11,852 nt of DNA, taken from positions 258,107 through 269,958 of the forward strand of contig MU646601.1 of the NCBI GenBank assembly GCA_026770585.1, read 5' to 3'. The notes beneath the pieces were generated by a model, which saw only the letters and a program-made list of their open reading frames with translations, did no database searches and had not been told where the DNA came from. Shown piece after piece: positions 6,201-11,852 of the stretch. Numbering within the stretch: the first letter of the stretch is position 1; each line of letters starts with the position of its first letter. The position numbers and the translations under genes are program-made. Origin of the DNA: Baffinella frigidus (Eukaryota; Cryptophyceae; Cryptomonadales; Baffinellaceae).

Positions 6201-6348
6201 CACCCAACCCTCACAGAGGGACCAAATCGTCGATTTTGAATCTCGGATTTACCCGGGCAGCCAGGCGAATTCGCCTGTGGTGGAGCCATTTTCTTAGGAT
6301 TTGGGAAATTGAAAATCATCGATTTGGTCCCACCGTGAGGGTTGGTGG
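6201..6348. mobile_element. F6: foldback element, arms about 48 bp
   Basis: Left arm 6201-6250 and right arm 6297-6348 are imperfect inverted complements. Core blocks are CCAACCCTCAC, GGGACCAAATCG, GATTTT and GGATTT. The centre (about 46 bases) holds GGCGAATTCGCC. It is short, non-coding and symmetrical, as expected of a MITE. A G-run starts just beyond its right edge. Confidence 0.75.
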
Positions 6349-6460
6349 TTTGCTGGGGGGGGGGCGCGGAGTGGTGGCTGCGCTGAGAATCGCTCGTGTA
6401 GGACCGTGCATCGACGACTCAGGCTGACGCGTGCTTTGGCGATGCGAGATTTCGGAGGTG

Positions 6461-6606
6461 CGAGGCCACTCAATTTAAACCGCCGTTTATGCTATCGTAA
6501 GGGTGTTTTCCCTCTTATTTTGCCTTAATTAGCTTCGACATAGCTTTAATATAGGAGAAAATCCATCCCAAGATAGCAAAAACGCGGCTTAAATTGAGTG
6601 GCCTCG
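6461..6606. mobile_element. F3: MITE, 146 bp, 18-bp perfect ends
   Basis: The ends are CGAGGCCACTCAATTTAA (6461-6478) and its exact complement ending at 6606. Weaker pairing continues through GCTATC/GATAGC for a total arm of about 36 bases. The interior is AT-rich and non-coding. ATTTCGGAGGTG directly left of the element and ATTTCAGAGGTG eight bases right of it are similar, but the offset makes a target duplication doubtful. Confidence 0.85.
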
Positions 6607-6686
6607 TCCATGAATTTCAGAGGTGTGGTTGCATTGGGTCCGGGCGCCGGTGGCACCCTGCGCCTGAGCTTACCGCGGTCGCTGTA

Positions 6687-6838
6687 CCCACACATCGGGC
6701 TACAGAGGGGTTTCGGGCATAGCCCGTAGAATCGTACGGTAGGCAATACCGCCGGGACATAGGCTGGTCCCGCGGATATCCTGACCGATTCTTGGTTGAT
6801 ATCCAACCAAGAATCCCTTCGTAGCCCGCTGTGTGGGA
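6687..6838. mobile_element. F2a: MITE, ~151 bp
   Basis: The left end CCCACACATCGGGCTAC (6687-6703) pairs with the right end GTAGCCCGCTGTGTGGG (6821-6837). Inside is a perfect 12-bp hairpin, GATTCTTGGTTG/CAACCAAGAATC (6787-6815). Its right end is identical to the solo end at 3610-3632. Confidence 0.75.
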
Positions 6839-7167
6839 TATGCAAAAACGGTGGTGTCCCCCGGGCAGGAGCCACGCCAGGCCCTTGGGTAGGGTATTCC
6901 AGGGTCGCAATTGGAGCCATTGAGTCGTTCTTGGAGCCGTTTTCTGCTGAAAATTGACTTTTGACTACCGTTTTCCCTTGCAAAAATGACTTTTGAATGA
7001 CCCCCCCTCCACTCCTGCGTGGACCCCGAGTCACAACGGGCGCGAAAAGTCCAGCCCTTTGAGCCCTTGCCGTGCGCAATAACGTTCCCCGTGTACCACG
7101 AAAAGTCTTTCAGCACGAAACGTTGCGTTTGACATTCCAACGTGTGTCCTGGCGCGGTCCCGATCAA
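6700..7167 (-). other. Unassigned minus-strand open frame, probably not a gene
   Basis: A 155-codon frame starts at 7167 and includes LECQTQRFVLKDFSWYTG and VIAHGKGSKGWTFRARCD, which look mildly protein-like. It then passes through a two-unit direct repeat (CAAAAGTCAWTTTT...AAAACGG, about 6925-6995 on the minus strand) and ends inside element F2a. I see no splice signals that would remove the repeat part. The first 80 or so residues could be an exon. The remainder of 6607-7213 holds nothing I can support. Confidence 0.2.
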
Positions 7168-7213
7168 GTCCCGCCAATCTCATCTCGGAACGTACCAGAA
7201 TCTGCCCACATAA

Positions 7214-7338
7214 AAAGGTGTAAGATAGCATCATTGTATGCCTAAAATAGTATATACACCCTTATCTTCCGCGTCGAAAGCCTAAGATAGCAGGACAGAA
7301 TCTGTCGTGTTCCGAAATTAAATCGAGTGGTTGCACGT
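7214..7338. mobile_element. F3-related remnant
   Basis: AAGATAGCA occurs at both sides (about 7221 and 7284), and the right edge AAATTAAATCGAGTGGTTGC resembles the F3 right end (TTAAATTGAGTGGCCTCG). The left end is missing or too diverged. Probably a decayed copy. Confidence 0.4.
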
Positions 7339-7345
7339 CGACCTT

Positions 7346-7452
7346 CTAGCTCTGCCTCACTCAGTTTGGCCGACTATTCTCAAATTGAAAAGCTGGGTTC
7401 TTGGTACAAATTCGTCAAATTTTGGTGCCAACTTCCGTCAACTTTTGGCAGG
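7346..7452 (+). mobile_element. F1 fragment
   Basis: It starts CTAGCTCTGCCTCACTCAG, like the right-hand F1 end in inverse orientation, then has GGTACAAATTCGTCAAATTT and a second CGTCAACTTTTGGCA. No opposite CTAG end follows, so the copy is truncated or rearranged. Confidence 0.6.
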
Positions 7453-7519
7453 GGATGACGTTTCGGACAGGACGTTAAGAAGCAAGATGGTCGATCTGGG
7501 GGGGGATGCTGCCCCCGTG

Positions 7520-8060
7520 GTTGCTGGCAGGGGGGGGGGGCGCAAAAAGGTCCTTGGGGTTTCGGGTTCAGGGTTTAGGGGTCCCACGCCCTCCGCTGAA
7601 ATCATCCAGTGCGAGCCGGGTTTAGGGTTTCGGATTGAGGGTTTGATGCGGAAAGGTCCACACCCTCCGCAGGGTGTGGGACCTAGGGTTGGGTTGTAGG
7701 GTGTAGGGGCCCCACACCCTCCGCTTGAATCATGTAGACCAGGTCTTTTCCTCAGGTTATGGATGTAGTCTCTTCAGGAAGTTCAGGAGGTTCAGGAGAA
7801 TGTGGAAGTAGCCCCGACAGGGGGGTGGGGGGGCAAAAAGATCCTGGGGTTTTAGAGTTTAGGTTGTAGGGTGTAGGGGTCCCACACCCTCTGCTGAAAT
7901 CATCCAGTTCGAATCTTTTTAGAGTTCAACGCGGAAAGGTCGACACCCTCTGCTTGCATCATGGAGGCCAAGGCGTTTCCGCAGGTTAAGGAGGTAGTCC
8001 CTTTCATAATCTTCACCTTCACCCGAATCCTAACCCTCAACCTAACCCTAACACTAACCC
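7520..8060 (+). repeat. Diverged direct duplication (~290 bp period) with telomere-like units
   Basis: A unit beginning CAGGGGGG...GCAAAAAGGTCC at 7529 recurs at about 7818 as CAGGGGGG...GCAAAAAGATCC. Each is followed by degenerate TTTAGGG-like units, GTCCCACRCCCTCYGCTGAAATCATCCAG and GCGGAAAGGTCSACACCCTC. Within each, ACCCTCCGCTTGAATCATG-type blocks repeat again. A C-rich telomere-like run (CCTAACCCTAACACTAACCC) closes the region at about 8027-8058. Confidence 0.7.
7900..8007 (-). CDS. Small minus-strand ORF or exon remnant, 35 residues
   Basis: From an ATG at 8007 it reads MKGTTSLTCGNALASMMQAE, then GVDLSALNSKKIRTG and stop. It resembles ordinary soluble protein far more than its neighbours do. 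Its MMQAEGV segment is echoed in non-coding form in the duplicated unit (ATGATTCAAGCGGAGGGTGTG and ATGATTTCAGCGGAGGGCGTG on the minus strand), which points to duplicated, decayed exon material. Upstream the frame runs into translated telomere-like repeats (VRVRLRVRIRVK), so a splice acceptor or true start must lie near 8007-8012. I recognise no family. Confidence 0.3.
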   Translation of the reverse strand: MKGTTSLTCGNALASMMQAEGVDLSALNSKKIRTG

Positions 8061-8148
8061 ACCCTTGCGACATGCCCGTGGGAGGCACCCCGGGGCGTCT
8101 CCAGGGACCCTGTTGTGTTGAGGGTTCAGGGTTTGACCCGGCCTCTGG

Positions 8149-8287
8149 CCACACGGTGCAGTACCAACCTTTAATCAAAAGTCAACTAACCTGAAGACAA
8201 TAAACTTTAAGGATTTTTCTCATGCAAATTGGTCACGTAACACCCCGGAATCCGGGGTCGGCGAAACCCTCGTAGCCCACTGAGTGG
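8149..8287 (+). mobile_element. F2b: MITE, ~139 bp
   Basis: It begins CCACACGGTGCAGTAC and ends GTAGCCCACTGAGTGG. It aligns along its whole length with F2d (9694-9831). Shared blocks include ATCAAAAGTCAACT, TTTGGTCACGT or ATTGGTCACGT, and GCGAAACCCTCGTAGCCCAC or its variant. It is non-coding, and the terminal repeats are diverged. Confidence 0.75.
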
Positions 8288-8333
8288 TTAGGAGGCGTTT
8301 GGTGAATCACCTGCTCGGTGACGCCCCTGTGCC

Positions 8334-8445
8334 AGAGAGTGAGGGAGCTTGCGTTTCTTTGTTGAGAGTGAGGAAGCTTTGCTTGAGATTGAGGGGACTT
8401 GCGTTTCTTTGCAGAGAGTGAGGGAGCTTGCTTCTCTTCCCAGAG
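8334..8445 (+). repeat. GAGAGTGAGGGAGCTTGCGT tandem repeat
   Basis: Four units of 21-29 bases, with GAGAGTGAGGGAGCTTGCGT followed by TTCTTTG as the fullest form. The region 8446-8810 beyond it shows no further structure, apart from one candidate minus-strand acceptor (GCTTGCAG, near 8554-8561) that could lead to a final exon of the gene at 8861-9118. AT content rises over 8590-8745. Confidence 0.75.
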
Positions 8446-8860
8446 GTGCTCTCTCCCAAGGAGAGAGAACAACCTCACTCCTCCCGCCGTGGACGAGTGA
8501 GGCTGCTCATGATGGAGTAGGCTTGGGCTGGAAGCTGCTGCGCGACGATGCGCGTCGTCCTGCAAGCGTTCCATCTCACAACGTGTGCCTGGAATTTTAT
8601 GTGAATTCTGATTTAATGTATAATATGTTGATGCTATCTTCGTTAACTTGCGTGAAGGCTCAGATGTGACAAATACGTGACCAATACCATCCTTAAGTTA
8701 GCACACAACCTTGTTTTATTTTGAATCATAGTTCATGTGAAATTGAAGTCCGCTCCCAATCGGAGAGAGCTTTCGCTCAAGGAGTTATTCCCGAAATCGC
8801 AACTTCCACGCCCGCTCTCGAGCGAGACGCCAACACGTTGGTGGTTTTAAAGCTTCGTAC

Positions 8861-9118
8861 CTGAATCCGAGGCCATAATCTGGCCTTGGACTTTTAAAAT
8901 GTCCCGTTCCCGCTCGAGAGCGGTCACTGGAAAGATCGCCTGAAAGACGCGGCGCCCACACGGTGGACTACGTGATTTCTCTTTTTTTGGAATCTCGCTC
9001 AACTTCAAAGTTACACGTGGTTCGCCGTGTGGGTACTGATATCCTGGTTGACTGACATCCTGGGTGTGTGACAGGCGAAGGATGCGCACGAACTCCTCGG
9101 TGATCACCCCCTCCCGCG
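8861..9118 (-). CDS. Two internal exons of a spliced gene, product unrecognised
   Basis: Read on the minus strand. Exon A (9118-9057) follows acceptor GCATTCGCAG and encodes REGVITEEFVRILRLSHTQD after two bases completing a codon. Its proposed donor is GTCAGT at 9056. Exon B (8939-8861) follows acceptor CGTCTTTCAG and encodes AIFPVTALERERDILKVQG then QIMASDS plus one base, ending CAG before donor GTACGA. Phases agree (A ends in phase 0, B starts in phase 0) and the join stays open. Exon A could instead end at CGCCT/GTCACA, which would not match exon B's phase. Exon B is charged and helical. The first and last exons are not visible with confidence. One possible last exon starts after GCTTGCAG near 8554 and reads GRRASSRSSFQPKPTPS to a stop. 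Confidence 0.6.
8955..9033. mobile_element. F2c: 79-bp MITE filling an intron
   Basis: The left end CCCACACGGTGGACTACGTG (8955-8974) pairs with the right end CACGTGGTTCGCCGTGTGGG (9014-9033). The element occupies two thirds of the 117-base intron between exons A and B (8940-9056). It leaves 15 bases before the acceptor exon on one side and 23 bases after the donor on the other. Confidence 0.75.
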
Positions 9119-9123
9119 CTGCG

Positions 9124-9290
9124 AATGCCTCAAATCACTCTCAGGATCTTTGATTGGCTCAAATCCTCAGAATATTTGAATGGCTCAAAGCAATCTCACA
9201 ATTTTTGCATGGCTCAACTCACTCTCAGAATCTTTGCTCAAACCACTCTCAGAATTCGCAACGGCGCAAAGCACTCTCAGAATGTTGAGG
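9124..9290 (+). repeat. ATGGCTCAAA..CACTCTCAGAATCTTTG tandem repeat
   Basis: About six units of 24-32 bases with CTCAAA, CACTCTCAGAAT and TTTG blocks. On the minus strand the array runs right up to the splice acceptor of exon A at 9119, so it is probably intronic. Confidence 0.85.
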
Positions 9291-9399
9291 GTAGGGAGGC
9301 TGAATGCGCAGGGTAGGGTGGCGTGCCAGATACAGTGTCGGCGAAACACATGGAAGCCTCTCTTGCAACCCGCTCCACCAGCTTTCAGGCTCCGCCGCC

Positions 9400-9499
9400 T
9401 ATTCGGGGTTCGGGTTTCGGGGTTCGGGGTAGGTGTAGGGGGGCGCAGGCCTTCTGGATGAAGCGGGGATCTTGGCAACATTAACGTGATTCTCTCTCG

Positions 9500-9538
<39 letters not shown>

Positions 9539-9632
9539 CCTCTCTCTGGGCAAACACCGAAGGGCGCTGCTGTTGGCAAACACCGAAAGGAGCTGTTTTT
9601 TTTTGCAAACACCACGGGGAACTGCGCTTGGT
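9400..9632 (+). repeat. Telomere-like GGGGTTC run, CT microsatellite, GCAAACACCGAA repeat
   Basis: Three adjoining simple tracts. GGGGTTCGGG units lie at about 9404-9442. A CT tract lies at 9491-9547. Three units containing GCAAACACCGAAAGG or variants, about 34 bases apart, lie at 9549-9630. The 9291-9490 stretch has no gene I can support. Confidence 0.8.
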
Positions 9633-9693
9633 GTATGCGTTTGGACAGCGGGGGGGGGGGCATCGCGTGCGTCTCCCGTGGCCCCAGCGGCGT

Positions 9694-9831
9694 CCACACA
9701 GTGGACTGCGGACCTTTCATCAAAAGTCAACTTACCCTGTGGGCAGTTAACTTTGAGGATTTTCTAGTGCAAATTTGGTCACGTTACCGCTAAATCTAGG
9801 GGTCCCGAAACCCTCGTAGCCCACCGTGTGG
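9694..9831 (+). mobile_element. F2d: MITE, ~138 bp
   Basis: It begins CCACACAGTGGACTGCGG and ends CGTAGCCCACCGTGTGG, which are imperfect inverted repeats. It is a full-length relative of F2b. It lies upstream of the exon at 9920, probably inside the preceding intron. Confidence 0.8.
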
Positions 9832-9862
9832 TCGTGAAGAGTGGGAATAGCTTCTGTTTAAC

Positions 9863-9919
9863 AATGTCGGTCCTGATCGCTGACAATGTCGGTACTAATC
9901 GTGCGGTTTCCTCCTGCAG
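9863..9919 (+). promoter_or_regulatory. Splice acceptor region with TACTAAT branch site
   Basis: ACAATGTCGGT is repeated directly (9862-9872 and 9883-9893). The second copy runs into TACTAAT (9893-9899), then TTTCCTCCTGCAG ends at 9919. Branch A to AG spacing is about 21 bases. This is the most canonical 3' splice site in the window. Confidence 0.7.
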
Positions 9920-10409
9920 ATGAAGAACGCAAGATGCTCTTTCCGCGCGAGTCGGAGGTGCGACGCCTACCACTTCATAGCAACCACTTAAAAGCCACCA
10001 CTGAAACGCCACCACTGAAACGCCACCACTTGAAGCCACCACTTAAAAGCCACCACTTCAAAGTCACCACTTGAAAGCAACCACTTAAAAGCCACCACTT
10101 CAAATAAAAAGCCACCGCTTAGAAGCCACCACTTGAAAGCCACCACTTAAGATAAAATCCACCACTTAAAAGCCACCGCTTAAAAGCCACCACTTAAAAG
10201 CCACCGTTGCCACCACTTCAAAGACACCGTCTAAAAGCCACCGGTGCCCTTCCCCCCTGGATTCCCACCACCTCAAAGCCACCGTTGCCCTTTCCCCCCA
10301 GATTTCCGGGGGGAAATTCCTGGATTTTGGCGTGTTTCCCTGGTCAGAATTAACTTTGGATAGATTCCCGAAGTCAGCGGTGCCTGCTAAGTGGCTGCCC
10401 GCGAGATAG
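9920..10409 (+). CDS. Two 3' exons of a spliced gene, product unrecognised
   Basis: A 38-base exon (9920-9957) gives two bases completing a codon, then EERKMLFPRESE, and ends at donor GTGCGA. After a 344-base intron that ends CCCTTTCCCCCCAG, the next exon (10302-10409) reads ISGGKFLDFGVFPWSEL, then TLDRFPKSAVPAKWLPAR and a TAG. Phase is 0 across the join. The peptide is aromatic-rich and looks like folded protein. Alternative donors inside the last exon (GTCAGC after CCGAA, GTGGCT after GCTAA) end in phase 2. They could connect to the acceptor at 10660, whose frame reads LEWVRALHPARPCPFGL and stop, so the TAG may not be the real end. Upstream exons are not identified. I recognise no family. 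Confidence 0.5.
9964..10285 (+). repeat. 14-bp minisatellite GCCACCACTTAAAA in an intron
   Basis: About 20 units of GCCACCACTTAAAA with 12-15-base variants (GCCACCACTGAAAC, GCCACCACTTGAA, GCCACCGCTTAAAA), decaying at the right into GCCACCGTTGCCC. The usual unit length is not a multiple of three, so the array would not encode a regular peptide repeat. It fills nearly all of the intron 9958-10301. Confidence 0.9.
10287..10318. repeat. TTTCCCCCC/GGGGGGAAA hairpin over a splice acceptor
   Basis: TTTCCCCCC (10291-10299) pairs perfectly with GGGGGGAAA (about 10308-10316) across a loop containing AGATTTCC, so the splice acceptor AG (10300-10301) lies in the loop. A second inverted repeat, GTCACGTAGCT/AGCTACGTGAC (10562-10597), lies further right. 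The stretch 10410-10600 otherwise shows only a duplicated TTTTACAAGTGAA-like motif. Confidence 0.65.
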
Positions 10410-10660
10410 TGCGCTCGCTCTGACCCTGCCTCCCCCAGCAGTCCACTCGAGGCTAGAAGTGTGACTATTTTAAAACAGAGTTTATCTTACAAGTGAATTT
10501 ATTTTACAAGTGAAGGGGGAAAAGAAGTGTGTAGTAATTTTCACACAAATAGGGGCGTTTAGTCACGTAGCTCAAGGAATTCCGCCAGCTACGTGACCAA
10601 GCCTGCCCGTGACTGGTACTAAATTAAACAACCATACATTTAAAATACTCCCTCTTCCAG

Positions 10661-10715
10661 CCTCGAGTGGGTGCGCGCCCTGCATCCCGCACGCCCCTGC
10701 CCGTTTGGATTGTAA
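10661..10715 (+). CDS. Candidate terminal exon reading LEWVRALHPARPCPFGL
   Basis: TACTAAA (about 10617-10623) and CTCCCTCTTCCAG (ends 10660) make a good 3' splice site. In the frame needing two bases from a previous exon, the sequence reads LEWVRALHPARPCPFGL and stops at 10713-10715. Another frame stays open longer (SSGCAPCIPHAPARLDCN) but runs into the tandem repeat at 10750. It could be an alternative or true last exon of the gene at 9920. Link not proven. Confidence 0.35.
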
Positions 10716-10749
10716 CCGACGCATCCCCGCATCGTGGATTTTGCGATTT

Positions 10750-10843
10750 TTGGTGCCCACTAAATTTGATCTTTGGTGCCCACTAAATTTGATCTTTGGT
10801 GCCCACTAAATTTGATCAATTGGTGCCCACTAAATTTGATCAA
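10750..10843 (+). repeat. TTTGGTGCCCACTAAATTTGATC tandem repeat, 4 units
   Basis: Four nearly identical units of 23-27 bases (TTGGTGCCCACTAAATTTGA core). The high identity suggests recent expansion. Confidence 0.95.
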
Positions 10844-11123
10844 TGCCCGAGCAACGGTAGACTGATCCCGATGCATCCCCATGGCGTACGCGGTCGCGCT
10901 CAGCTGCATGTCGCTCTGCATCACCCTGCATTTCGCGTTTTATGGGTGTGCAATAACTTTGATGAATGTCCGAGCAGCGATAATGGTGAGACCAAATAGA
11001 GTGAAAGCGTTTCAGTGCAGCGATCATTCGTAGCTGGCTCACCTCGCAACTGAGCTCTACTCTCGAGCTCTGCTCAAACGTGAAGATGGCTGATCCCGAC
11101 TGATGGCCGAGCAGCGGTGGGAG
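10836..11123 (+). repeat. Three copies of a GATxAATGxCCGAGCARCGG segment
   Basis: Copies at about 10836-10859, 10961-10983 and 11099-11118 are spaced roughly 125-138 bases apart. The last one overlaps the start codon of the exon at 11103 (TGATGGCCGAGCAGCGGTGG). The first two have frame-breaking changes soon after. The remaining sequence between copies shows no gene. Confidence 0.6.
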
Positions 11124-11156
11124 GCGATGAAGAGCACCGTGGTCCAAGGCGGCGCG
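11103..11156 (+). CDS. Candidate first exon, 18 codons
   Basis: An ATG at 11103 begins MAEQRWEAMKSTVVQGGA, ending in phase 0 before GTACCT at 11157. The initial MA-acidic pattern and amphipathic composition look genuine. No matching second exon is found in the window. The following sequence is an array of F1-end fragments whose units themselves contain CGCGGTACCT, the same bases as this exon-donor junction. Either the intron was built from the repeat or the repeat captured the junction. I recognise no family. Confidence 0.35.
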
Positions 11157-11163
11157 GTACCTC

Positions 11164-11458
11164 CCCCCCCAGCTCTGCCTCACTCGAGTTCTGCCTCACT
11201 CGAGTTTTTAATTGATTGTTTTCGCGGTACCTGCTCCCTCCTAGCTCTGTCTCAGTCGAGTTCTGCCTCTGTCGTTTTTTTTCAACGGTTTTCGCCGTGC
11301 CTGCCCTGCCACCTTTGCCTCGGTCGTTTTGCTATTGTTTTCGCGGTACCTGGCCTCCCGACGGCCTCTCGTGCTCGCCTTCCCGAGGCGGGCCCGTCTT
11401 CGCCTCTTGCAGCGGGCTCAGATTATGTTTCCCCGTCACGTGTTGGCCGCGGCGCCTG
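11164..11458 (-). repeat. Array of truncated F1 ends
   Basis: AGCTCTGCCTCACTCGAG or variants occur at about 11170, 11188, 11242, 11260 and (weaker) 11310. They are followed in several units by GATTGTTTTCGCGGTACCTG. These match the inverse of the right half of F1 (GTGAAAACAATCAGGCAACC end). Units are 50-70 bases. The region 11350-11458 is GC-rich with no further structure. Confidence 0.7.
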
Positions 11459-11463
11459 CCCTC

Positions 11464-11576
11464 CTAGCTCTGCCTCAGTCGGGTTGCCTGATTGTTTTCA
11501 CGCCAAAGGTTGACGGGTAAAATCAACTTCCGGTCTCCTCGTTTTGAGGAGACCAGATTAACTCAGGCAGAGCTAG
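11464..11576 (-). mobile_element. F1 copy 3: intact MITE with 5-bp target duplication CCCTC
   Basis: A 113-base element with perfect 12-bp ends CTAGCTCTGCCT and AGGCAGAGCTAG. The inner stem GGTCTCCTC/GAGGAGACC is perfect. In inverse orientation it aligns with copy 2 over nearly its full length, lacking the GGTACAAATTC segment. CCCTC flanks both ends (11459-11463 and 11577-11581). Confidence 0.9.
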
Positions 11577-11751
11577 CCCTCCCGAGGGGCTCTCTTCCTA
11601 GCGCCAAAACGGTGTTGGTGGACTTATTCGGACGCGACTTGGTACAAAATGTAGAATAGAGGGCTTCTCGCCCCTTTTGAAATACCGATTGTAATGTTGG
11701 GTACCCCAGTCACGTCCAAATACGTCAACCGGAGCGTTGGCTTTCTGCATG
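11577..11751. other. Sequence without recognised features
   Basis: About 175 bases with no convincing open frame, repeat or splice-site pair. It separates the intact F1 copy from the terminal tandem array. Confidence 0.6.
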
Positions 11752-11852
11752 AGTGCCTTCCCAAGACGGGCCCGTCCTTCCCGAGGCGGGTCCGTCTGTC
11801 CCGAGGCGGGCCTGTCTGTCCCGAGGCGGGCCTGTCTGTCCCGAGGCGGGCC
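11752..11852 (+). repeat. 20-bp tandem repeat TGTCCCGAGGCGGGCCTGTC, continues past window
   Basis: About five units run to the last base. The first two are diverged (CCTTCCCAAGACGGGCCCGT) and the last three nearly identical. Each unit has the self-complementary core CCCGAGGCGGG. A lone related unit lies at about 11380-11400. Confidence 0.95.

Noticed and set aside
9125-9316. A plus-strand peptide with LTLRIF-like repeats
   Set aside because: It is a translation of a tandem DNA repeat of variable unit length that adjoins a minus-strand splice acceptor. More likely intronic.
9964-10285. CRISPR-like regular array
   Set aside because: Units are contiguous with no unique spacers, and the setting is a eukaryotic intron. 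It is a minisatellite.
10830-11183. A 117-codon minus-strand frame
   Set aside because: It crosses the three-copy repeat and the better-supported plus-strand exon at 11103, with no motif or splice evidence.
1-11852. Prokaryotic genes, tRNA, rRNA, or a transposase or reverse transcriptase
   Set aside because: I looked for ribosome-binding-site-led ORFs, long conserved frames and DDE or YxDD-type motifs and saw none. All mobile elements here appear non-autonomous.

Overview
This is a stretch of eukaryotic nuclear DNA that is rich in repeats and poor in genes. Three things point to a eukaryote. There are TTTAGGG-type telomere-like arrays, long CT/GA microsatellites and minisatellites, and many short terminal-inverted-repeat elements without a transposase. 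The only convincing coding signals are short exons bounded by GT...AG, some with a TACTAAT-like branch site. The heptamer TTTAGGG occurs in land plants, many green algae, dinoflagellates and some stramenopiles. With a GC-rich, small-intron gene style, an algal or other protist genome is my best guess. I cannot name the species, and no protein here is one I recognise. I see no operon, tRNA, rRNA or CRISPR.

Layout. 1-2300: poly-G, a duplicated segment carrying a CT microsatellite, facing telomere-like arrays (591-678 and 744-835), a five-copy diverged repeat, a long hairpin element (955-1100), a third telomere-like array (1871-1954) and a first copy of MITE family F1. 2290-4000: microsatellites and duplicated exon-like fragments on the minus strand, one split by an F1 element that left a 5-bp target duplication. 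4017-4238: a candidate two-exon gene 3' end. 4203-4383: a foldback element. 4396-4629: a candidate secretory first exon on the minus strand, overlapped by an open frame on the plus strand. 5328-6140: the clearest plus-strand spliced gene start, with three or four exons whose phases agree. 6200-7450: four or five MITE-like elements. 7520-8060: a duplicated segment with degenerate telomere-like sequence. 8861-9118: two well-bounded minus-strand exons whose intron is mostly an F2 element. 9920-10409: two plus-strand exons separated by an intron that is almost entirely a 14-bp minisatellite. 10661-11156: a candidate terminal exon and a candidate first exon. 11160-11852: an array of F1 ends, an intact F1 copy with a 5-bp target duplication, and a 20-bp tandem array running off the window.

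MITE families are labelled here for convenience. F1 has ends CTAGCTCTGCC. F2 has ends like CCCACACGGTGGRCTACG. F3 has ends CGAGGCCACTCAATTTAA. F4 is the GGGCTCGCC foldback. F5 is the TTATCCGGGA hairpin. F6 is the CCAACCCTCAC foldback. The gene fragments do not form a recognisable pathway. What unites the window is how much of the non-coding space, including introns, is built from mobile-element and tandem-repeat material.
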